Positions 52,599-60,300 of a stretch of DNA of 64,000 nucleotides are shown piece after piece. The first letter of the stretch is position 1. Each line of letters opens with the position of its first letter. The DNA comes from Massilibacteroides sp. (GTDB lineage: Bacteria > Bacteroidota > Bacteroidia > Bacteroidales > Tannerellaceae). The notes beneath the pieces are model-generated. The model was given only the letters and a program-made list of their open reading frames with translations, ran no database searches and was not told the DNA's origin. Made by a program: the position numbers and the translations under genes. The stretch spans positions 62,001-126,000 of the forward strand of contig NZ_JAQWCQ010000001.1 in the NCBI RefSeq assembly GCF_028705895.1, in the 5' to 3' direction.

Positions 52599-53504
52599 AT
52601 GAAAAAACAAATAATAATTTCTCTACTATCTCTTCTGCTTTTCGGTTTGCTGATTTCTTCTTGTACTGAAAAACCGCAAATGATACGAATTGGTTTGATT
52701 GCTGATATACAGTATTGTGATTGTGATACGCGGGGAAGCCGTTTTTATAGGAATTCTTTGCCGAAGTTAGAAGCGGCTGTTGACGATATAAACCGGGAAA
52801 ATGTTGATTTTACGGTTAATCTTGGCGACTTGGTTGACCGGGATACGGAAAACAATCTGAGGGCTATCCTGAGCCGGTTGGGAAACTTGGAGAAGATGGT
52901 TTATAATACAACGGGGAATCACGATTATGATGGTGTTGTTGATAATGATGCCTTGTATAAAGAACTTGGAATGCCGTCCGCTTATTATTCTTTCAAGAAG
53001 GGAAGCTGGCGTTTTATTATGCTGAATACGAATGAAGTTGCTTCTTATGCTAATGTAGCAGGTACGGAATTAGAGTCCGAACTGACCGAAATGCAGGAAC
53101 GTATCCGCAAAACAGGAAGGAAGAATGGTGCATCTTATAATGGGGGAATAAGCCGGCAACAAATGAATTGGTTAAAACAAGAACTTGAGACTGCGCAAAA
53201 GAAAAAAGAATATGTGATCGTCTTTTCGCATCACCCATTGTATGCGGCTTCGGGATTAACAGCGTTGAATGATCTTGAAATTCTTGAAGTGCTTGCGTCT
53301 TTCTCTTGTGTAAAAGCAGGGATAAGCGGTCATCATCATCCGGGAGATTTCGGTACCTATAAAGAGATTCCTTTTATTACAACCGAAGGTATGATAGAGA
53401 CGGAAAATGAAAATGCTTATGGCGTTTTAGAATTAACAGCTGATCAGATTCTTCTGAAAGGAAAAGGGCGCACAAAATCTTACGATTTGCCCATAAAGCA
53501 ATAA
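52599..53504 (+). CDS. Lipoprotein calcineurin-like metallophosphoesterase
   Basis: A 301-residue protein from ATG 52599 (MKKQIIISLLSLLLFGLLIS with lipobox Cys22); the track TTG nine bases earlier is not needed. Phosphoesterase motifs: 'RIGLIADIQYCDCD', 'FTVNLGDLVDRD', 'YNTTGNHDYDG', 'YVIVFSHHPLYA' and 'GISGHHHPGDF'. Two metal ions are expected. Bacteroides PULs often carry such enzymes beside SusCD pairs, and a SusD end precedes this gene, so it may be what is left of a PUL. The substrate is unknown. No promoter consensus was found directly upstream. Confidence 0.85.
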   Translation: MKKQIIISLLSLLLFGLLISSCTEKPQMIRIGLIADIQYCDCDTRGSRFYRNSLPKLEAAVDDINRENVDFTVNLGDLVDRDTENNLRAILSRLGNLEKMVYNTTGNHDYDGVVDNDALYKELGMPSAYYSFKKGSWRFIMLNTNEVASYANVAGTELESELTEMQERIRKTGRKNGASYNGGISRQQMNWLKQELETAQKKKEYVIVFSHHPLYAASGLTALNDLEILEVLASFSCVKAGISGHHHPGDFGTYKEIPFITTEGMIETENENAYGVLELTADQILLKGKGRTKSYDLPIKQ

Positions 53505-53539
53505 GGTTCGTTATTAACCTATAGTTCTTGTCTCGATAA

Positions 53540-53571
53540 TTGGGTGTTACTAATCTGTATTATTATCTTTG
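53540..53571 (+). promoter_or_regulatory. trpS promoter
   Basis: TTGG at 53540-53543 and TATCTTTG at 53564-53571 with a 20-base spacer; the -7 element fits and the -33 is one base off. ATG 53605 is 33 bases downstream. Confidence 0.65.
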
Positions 53572-53604
53572 CACCCGTCGAAATAAAATAAGTAACAGAT
53601 AATT

Positions 53605-54591
53605 ATGGAAACAGTAGTTAGTGGTATCCGTCCGACGGGTAACCTGCACTTGGGGAATTACTTCGGTGCGGTAAAGAGTTTTTTGCAGATGCAACATGAG
53701 TATAATTGTTTTTTCTTTATCGCCGATTGGCACTCATTGACTACACATCCTCATCCTGATAATATCCGTAAAAGTGTTAAGACCATCCTTGCTGAATACT
53801 TAGCTTGTGGCATTGATCCGGACAAAGCGACAATTTATATCCAAAGTGATGTCCGTGAAGTGGCTGAGCTTTATCTCTACCTGAATATGAATGCTTATCT
53901 GGGAGAATTAGAACGCGTAACTTCTTTTAAAGATAAAGTTCGTTCACAACCTAATAATGTAAATGCGGGACTTCTGACTTATCCTTCGTTGATGGCGGCT
54001 GATATTATTATTCACAAAGCGGTGAAAGTGCCCGTTGGTAAAGACCAGGAACAAAACATGGAAATGGCACGTAAGTTTGCCCGCCGTTTTAATAATATAT
54101 ATGGTGTTGACTATTTTCCTGAACCCGCTTCTTTCCATTTGAGCGAAAAAGCGGTAAAGGTTCCGGGATTAGACGGTTCGGGAAAGATGGGTAAAAGTGA
54201 AGGCAATGCAATTTACCTGATAGACGACGAGAAAACAATCAAAAGCAAGGTGATGAAAGCGGTTACTGATTCAGGCCCGACCGAACCGAATAGCGAGAAG
54301 CCGGAGCCAATAGCTAACCTGTTCATGATGATGGATATCGTATCTACTCCGGATACGTATAATTTCTTCAATGAAAAATACAATGCTTGCGAAATCCGTT
54401 ACGGAGATATGAAAAAGCAGTTAGCAGAAGATATTAATTTGTTCTGTAAGCCGATTCGTGAACGTATCAACGATATCCTGGCTGATGATACATTCCTTGA
54501 ACGTATTGCCCGGGAAGGTGCTGAAAAATCTGCCGAAAGTGCAGCAAAGACATTACGCGAAGTGCGTGAGATCATTGGTTTCAGACCTTGA
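53605..54591 (+). CDS. trpS: Tryptophanyl-tRNA synthetase
   Basis: A 328-residue class I aminoacyl-tRNA synthetase, the standard bacterial length. The HIGH-type motif is 'PTGNLHLGNYFGAVKSF' (H15 to N18) and the KMSKS-type motif is 'GSGKMGKSEGNAIYL'. 'MNAYLGELERVTSFKDK' and 'YPSLMAADIIIHKAVKVPVG' form the Trp/ATP pocket. It charges tRNA-Trp in the cytoplasm. It has a consensus promoter and converges on meaB with a 17-base gap. Confidence 0.97.
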   Translation: METVVSGIRPTGNLHLGNYFGAVKSFLQMQHEYNCFFFIADWHSLTTHPHPDNIRKSVKTILAEYLACGIDPDKATIYIQSDVREVAELYLYLNMNAYLGELERVTSFKDKVRSQPNNVNAGLLTYPSLMAADIIIHKAVKVPVGKDQEQNMEMARKFARRFNNIYGVDYFPEPASFHLSEKAVKVPGLDGSGKMGKSEGNAIYLIDDEKTIKSKVMKAVTDSGPTEPNSEKPEPIANLFMMMDIVSTPDTYNFFNEKYNACEIRYGDMKKQLAEDINLFCKPIRERINDILADDTFLERIAREGAEKSAESAAKTLREVREIIGFRP

Positions 54592-54608
54592 TCAAACGAT
54601 AAGAAGAT

Positions 54609-55703
54609 TTATTTTCTAAGATCTTTAAAGAAGGTGTCCATCATGCGTTGAGCGGCAACAAACGAGCTAACCTGATCGTTTAATACTTGTTGTTCAACGT
54701 CTTTGATGGTTGCTTGTACAGCCTCATTCTGATAAAAGGCATTTCTCAACGATTCATTAATGCTTTCGTACATCCAGTATTTAGCTTGTTCGTTTCGTTT
54801 CAGGAAGAAATAGTTGTTGTCACGGGTAAACCGCATATATTCATCAACCATATCCCATATTTTCTTGATTCCGATATTATAATAGCCGGAATAAGTAAGC
54901 ACTTGAGGTGTCCAGCCGGATGCTGCGGGTGGAAAAAGATGAAGCGCGTTTTTGTATTGACTGGCTGCTAATTTCGCTTTGTCAATATTATCTCCGTCTG
55001 CTTTGTTTATAATTATGCCGTCTGCCATTTCCATGATACCACGCTTGATTCCCTGTAGTTCATCTCCGGTTCCGGCTAATTGAATAAGCAGAAAGAAATC
55101 AACCATGGAATGGACAGCGGTCTCGCTTTGTCCCACTCCTACAGTCTCAACAAAGATTGTATCAAATCCTGCTGCCTCACAAAGAATAATCGTCTCCCGG
55201 GTTTTACGCGCCACACCTCCAAGAGATCCTGCCGAGGGAGAAGGGCGGATAAAGGCATTCTTCTGGCGTGAGAGTTCTTCCATGCGTGTTTTATCTCCAA
55301 GAATACTTCCCTTGGATCGTTCACTGCTGGGGTCTATTGCCAATACGGCTAACTTGCGCCCTTGTCCAAGTAAATGCATACCGAACGTATCTATCGATGT
55401 GCTTTTTCCCGCACCGGGAACGCCCGTTATACCGATACGCATGGACTTTCCTGCATGAGGAAGGCATTTTTCAATAATCTCCTGTGCTAAGGCATGGTGC
55501 GCAGGAAGGGAACTTTCTACTAAAGTAACCGCCTGACTAAGAATCGTTATATTACCATCTAATATCCCATTGACATATTCATCCGCAGAATATTCTCTGC
55601 GTTGCAGTCTTTTTCTTAAATATGGATTGATGGTTGGCATCGATGCCACTCCTTTATTTACTTTCAACCCTTTGTACTGGTCGTCGTTCTCAGGATGTTG
55701 CAT
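54609..55703 (-). CDS. meaB: MeaB-type methylmalonyl-CoA mutase-associated GTPase
   Basis: A 364-residue G3E-family GTPase. The P-loop is 'GITGVPGAGKSTSIDTFGMH', followed by 'LAIDPSSERSKGSILGDKTR' and the Mg switch 'VETVGVGQSETAV', and the base-recognition 'NKADGDN'. MeaB protects and reloads B12-dependent methylmalonyl-CoA mutase, which Bacteroidales use in making propionate from succinate; this fits the B12 uptake operon in the window. The mutase genes are not here. The start at 55703 includes a short N-terminal stretch that may be trimmed; a Met at residue 22 is an alternative. It is the third gene of a minus-strand run after two DUF1573 genes (12-base gap). Confidence 0.93.
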   Translation of the reverse strand: MQHPENDDQYKGLKVNKGVASMPTINPYLRKRLQRREYSADEYVNGILDGNITILSQAVTLVESSLPAHHALAQEIIEKCLPHAGKSMRIGITGVPGAGKSTSIDTFGMHLLGQGRKLAVLAIDPSSERSKGSILGDKTRMEELSRQKNAFIRPSPSAGSLGGVARKTRETIILCEAAGFDTIFVETVGVGQSETAVHSMVDFFLLIQLAGTGDELQGIKRGIMEMADGIIINKADGDNIDKAKLAASQYKNALHLFPPAASGWTPQVLTYSGYYNIGIKKIWDMVDEYMRFTRDNNYFFLKRNEQAKYWMYESINESLRNAFYQNEAVQATIKDVEQQVLNDQVSSFVAAQRMMDTFFKDLRK

Positions 55704-55715
55704 AATGTTTGAGAT

Positions 55716-56816
55716 TTATTTTTCGGCGGTAACTTTGATTAACCGTACCGGCCCGTTGGCATCATTACAAACAATGGTGACCGTTGATTCGAGCTTTGCT
55801 TTAAAATCTTTAGGTCTGATTGTTATTTTAAATGTAGCAGAAGATTGTGGTTTGATTTCTTTTTTACCTCCACTGATATCGATAAAATCATCGTCGGAAG
55901 TAACGCTGTAAATTATTAACGAGGATTTTCCTTTGTTTTCAACCGTAAACGTGCGTGATTCCTTTCCCCCGATTCCTAAAATAGAAGTCTTGGTTTCTAC
56001 TTTCCCAAAATCAACTAAGGTCGTCGGAATGTTAACAAACGGAGCATTTTGTTTCTGGTAGGGAGTACGTTTATTAAAGTTATCAATAATATTTGCTCCT
56101 AAATTAATGTCCTGTACCACTTCTTCATCTCCTTCGGACTGTACTTTTATCGGAATTAAACTATGATAACGTCCTTTTTTTCCATATCCTCCTCCATTAA
56201 ACAAGAAAACAAGTTCTCCCATTTCTCCCGGCTTGAGCGTCGTTGGTCGTGCTTCTGCCGTAATGAAAAGGGGTAGTTGGTCAAATTTTATTGTAAGAGG
56301 GGTTGTTCCGTCATTCTTCACTTCTATCTTTTCTGCTCTGGTTTCATCTAAGCGGATTGAATTAAAAGCGACTGTTTTGGAAAGCATTTTCAGGGAACCG
56401 ATAGCATAAGGATAAGTACGGATTTGCTCTTGCGGTTTTTTTCGTTCTACCTCACCTTCTATAGTCATAACAAAACGCCTTGGCTCTGTATTACTAAAGA
56501 TGGAGATTATTTTGTAGAACTTACCGGGGCGGCCTTCCGGATCATACCATATTTTAATTTCTTTAGTTTCACCGGGTGGAACAGGTTCTTTAGACCATTC
56601 GGGTAGTGTACAACCACAAGAGGTGGTAATACGATCAATAACTAAAGGATTTTGTCCGGTATTCTTAATAACAAATACATGTTCAACCCTACCTTCTTCT
56701 TCTTTTACTACTCCGAATTTATAATTGGGATTGGTTACGCTGATTGTTGTTTTCTGCTGCGCAAAAAGAGAAGACGTGGAAAGTATAAGACTAATAAATA
56801 AGAATAGATGTTTCAC
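55716..56816 (-). CDS. DUF1573-family secreted protein, multi-domain
   Basis: A 366-residue secreted protein with signal peptide MKHLFLFISLILSTSSLFAQ. It holds two or three immunoglobulin-like DUF1573 units. The first is complete: 'FGVVKEEEGRVEHVFVIKNT', 'ITTSCGCTLPEWSKEPVPPG' with its Cys-x-Cys, and 'IYSNTEPRRFVMTIEGEVE'-type ending. Later units lack the Cys pair ('LVDFGKVETKTSILG', 'SATFKITIRPKDFKA'). DUF1573 domains are common in Bacteroidetes secreted proteins; function unknown. It is the larger paralogue of the next gene and sits between it and meaB, suggesting cotranscription without an obvious functional link. Confidence 0.85.
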   Translation of the reverse strand: MKHLFLFISLILSTSSLFAQQKTTISVTNPNYKFGVVKEEEGRVEHVFVIKNTGQNPLVIDRITTSCGCTLPEWSKEPVPPGETKEIKIWYDPEGRPGKFYKIISIFSNTEPRRFVMTIEGEVERKKPQEQIRTYPYAIGSLKMLSKTVAFNSIRLDETRAEKIEVKNDGTTPLTIKFDQLPLFITAEARPTTLKPGEMGELVFLFNGGGYGKKGRYHSLIPIKVQSEGDEEVVQDINLGANIIDNFNKRTPYQKQNAPFVNIPTTLVDFGKVETKTSILGIGGKESRTFTVENKGKSSLIIYSVTSDDDFIDISGGKKEIKPQSSATFKITIRPKDFKAKLESTVTIVCNDANGPVRLIKVTAEK

Positions 56817-56851
56817 CTTTTATGATCGTATTTAGGTGAGGCATAGCTCAA

Positions 56852-57229
56852 TTACTGAACTTCGCCTCTGATCGTTAATACAAAACTTCCTGTTTTGCCA
56901 TTACTGTAAACAGATATTGTTTTAGCAAATGGACCTGGACGACCTTTAGGATCAAAAGTAATTTTAATCTCGCCTTCTTTTCCTGCAGCGATCGGTTCTT
57001 TTGTCCAGTTAGGAGTCGTACATCCGCAAGAAGCGATTACACGTGTAATAACTAAAGGAGCATCTCCCTGGTTCTTAATCTTAAATGTATGGGTTACTGT
57101 TCCGTTATCTTCCTGAATAGTTCCGAAGTCATGCGTTGTTACTTCGGCTGCAATAACGGCTTTGTTTTGAGCAAAAGCTCCCCCCGTCATTAAAAGTAAA
57201 GACATGAAAATAAATACAATCTGTTTCAT
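56852..57229 (-). CDS. DUF1573-family secreted protein, single domain
   Basis: A 125-residue secreted protein with signal peptide MKQIVFIFMSLLLMTGGAFAQ. One DUF1573 unit: 'THDFGTIQEDNGTVTHTFKI', 'IASCGCTTPNWTKEPIAAG' and 'FAKTISVYSNGKTGSFVLTI'. It matches the first unit of the downstream 366-residue gene closely, including the SCGCT motif, so the two arose by duplication. It has a promoter of its own and is the first gene of the group. The function of the domain is not known; the Ig-like fold suggests binding or structural roles in the periplasm. Confidence 0.88.
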   Translation of the reverse strand: MKQIVFIFMSLLLMTGGAFAQNKAVIAAEVTTHDFGTIQEDNGTVTHTFKIKNQGDAPLVITRVIASCGCTTPNWTKEPIAAGKEGEIKITFDPKGRPGPFAKTISVYSNGKTGSFVLTIRGEVQ

Positions 57230-57260
57230 ACGTTCTTTCTTTTTTATAATTAATTACTTG

Positions 57261-57268
57261 CAAAGTTA
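57261..57268 (-). promoter_or_regulatory. -7 promoter element for the DUF1573-meaB group
   Basis: On the minus strand TAACTTTG matches TAnnTTTG exactly, 32 bases before the start of the 125-residue DUF1573 gene. A -33 TTTG is not evident at the expected place. It lies just after the alpha-2-macroglobulin stop. Confidence 0.5.
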
Positions 57269-57302
57269 ATAAAATACAGAGACTCTATTGTCCCGTGAAG
57301 GT

Positions 57303-60300
57303 TTAATCTTTTATAATTAAACAATATCCATCGGTATGCGAACCGTATTCCGGAGCATATAAACATTGAATGTCCGCCGGACCGGATGCGTATTCTCCGG
57401 ATCGTGAAACGTAAACTCCATACTCCAGAACAACGGTTCCTTCCGGCAAACGGTCAAAGAAGAAATGTTCCGAGGCATCTTTGGACGTTTTATAGAAAGA
57501 AACTCCATCCCTGTATTGAGTACCTGAAACTTGTTCCACAGGTTCAAAACATCCTGCACGCAGATCTTTCAAATGTACATAAGTCATTTCTTGTTTAGCG
57601 CGGATTGTTAATCTGACCACGACCTTTTCTCCCACGCGAAGGTTTTCTCCGTCTTTAATAGAAACCAACGTTTTTCCTTCCGAAGAGACTCGTTCAACAA
57701 ACAATTTCTTGTCTATACTTAAATCTCCCGCGCTCTTCATTACCTGATCTGCTAGTACAAAAAATTGATGATACAAAGCTCCCCAGGCTGGGGCAGAACC
57801 TTCTTTCTTAACTATCACTTTATCTTCGGCTTTGATTTCTGAAGTGTTTTTTGATTTCTTTATATACCCAATTCCAACATTGCCTGTCTTGCTATCGATC
57901 GTTTCATTTCCCCAAGTGACCGTCACCTGATTATTCTCAGACAACCAGCCTTTACCGGTAAGAAGCAAAGCGTAGATGGCATTCAGAGTTGCAGGAGTTG
58001 TTTCCCAGCCCTGCGTACGTTTTTGGTTAAGCAACCATTGCTTCATCCCTTCTACTTCTGCTTCAATAGGGTTGATCTCAGCAAAAGCAATCATTAACAA
58101 GGTGTGAGTTTCAATTGGAGAGACCGGAGAAAAGCCATTTCTGCGGTTATTTGCCCAGAAGAATCCTTGTTCCTCCGATTTTGTTGCCGTACGTTTGAAC
58201 CAGTTCATGATCGTTTGCGCCTGTTCTTTCTTTCTGTTCCTATGCAATAATAAAGCTGTCTGAACTTTCATTCGTAATGGTAATTTCTGCCATTGCTTTT
58301 CTGCCTGATCCGTATAGAAACGAATAGCCTCACGCGTCTCTGATGCTTCCGGAATATCCCGGTAAGTGCTACGCATAAGAATATAAGCTAATTGTGTTTC
58401 TGACGGAGTCGTGTTTTTCCAATTCTTATTGACTTTCTTCAATAACTCGAAATCTTTCTGAATCTGTAGGTCTAAGAACTTCAACGCATTCATCTGCATT
58501 TCTTTTTCTTCCTGTCCGTATTGTACAGCATTCAGACGTACTAAGTCGGCCATTCCTTGAAGAATAGAAACGGTTATGATTCGATCAGCCCCGAACCCGC
58601 TAAACCAACCCCAGGCTCCATCCTCACGCTGGAGACGAATTAACTCCTGCAATGCTTGTGCACGTTGACCGTCTGCCCGGTTCATATCAAAAAGCAGATT
58701 TAAACGTTGGATTTGTTCCGTTTCATTCTCAGCTTCCAGCACCCAGGGTGTTTCTTCAAGAATCACATTTTTCAGTTCTTCGTTTTTCTCTAAATTAGAA
58801 AGTAGGGAAGAAGCGTCCCCCTTTTTTGCAGCCCATTGATCAATGACTGTTTTAATACGTGGGTTCGCTTTGACGATTGAAGAGGCTAACGTATTACTAT
58901 AATACGATGCAAACCAAGCAGAAACACTGTTGTTCACCGGAGTTGAAAGGTTAGGCAAGGCTTGTACGGCATACCAGATTGGATTTGCACTAATCTCCAA
59001 GGTTTGTTTGTATGGGCGATCGTTTGTATTATTTTGTTTTGTTATATGAATTTCTTTCTCTCCTTCTCCTTTCAAATATATTGGTGTACTTTCTGTGAGT
59101 AACACTTCATTAGACAGTACCGGTAATAGATGTTGTTCGCCGTCACTTACCGTTTCCGTATCGGCAACAATACGAACACCCAGTAAATCTTTACCTGAAA
59201 CAATCGGAATCGTCCAACTTGCAACGGTTTGTTTACCTGCTGCTAAGTCAAAAGGATAAGCCGATTTCGATAAACAAAGAATCGGCTCTTCTGTTTTGGG
59301 GTCAAATATTTCCAGACGAACTCGTCCGGATAAATCGTCATCCGAACGATTAATTACCTGTGTACTGATCGTTACTTCATCACCCTGACGAACAAAACGC
59401 GGAAGATTAGGTAAAACCATCAATGGTTTACTTGAGATAAGCTCTTTTGTGAATCGCCCGTATTTCACGTCTTTTGTATGAGCTAAAGCCTGAAGTTTCC
59501 AGGTCGTATTGCTTTCGGGTAAAGTGAAATTGACCGTAAAGTTACCTTCACTATCCGTTCTCAGTACAGGATAGAAGAAAGCCGTCTCATTGAAATTCTG
59601 TCTTAGTGGGGTTTCTTTCTTTATTTCCCCTGCGCCAAGTTCCTTGTTGGACGGACTTGGAGCAACCGGTGACGCATTTTCCTCAACGACTGACTCGGTC
59701 AAAACCATATCAGACTCCATCTCAACGGCTTGGTTTTTCATTGCTCCTAAAGAAGCTGACTGGCGTGTAGCAAAAGCGTAGGTTGTCAACATGGCTTGTT
59801 GCCAATTGAACCTGCTATATTCAAATTCGGGCACTTTTTTGTAATCAATCTTTCCATAATCAGAGCTGACATGAAACCAATAAGCCCCATTGTTCCTGAA
59901 AGCCGAAGCATATATATAAGGATAAGTGATCGGTGAAAAGTTCCAATTAAAAGGCTGAATTGCATCAAGCGAAGCATCGTACATGGAAGCAAGAACCTCA
60001 GCTGCTGCAGGTAAAGAATCCGGATTAAGAACTCTGAAAGTCCAGCTTTCCTTATTGCCGGGTATGAGTTTGTCACGGAAAGTCTCTGTTTTAATTGTCA
60101 ACTCTTTACTGGGGCGTTGTTTGTTAATTATGACCTGACGTGTATATAGTTTACCTTCTTTGATGAACGTAAACAATGCCGCAGCACCATCACCGTATTT
60201 CTCAAGGAACGGCACAATAATCTCGCGGTTTTCATTGGACAACTCCATTCGCTTACGTTCCACCACTTTGTTGTTCACATATAATTCATAAAGCACATAG

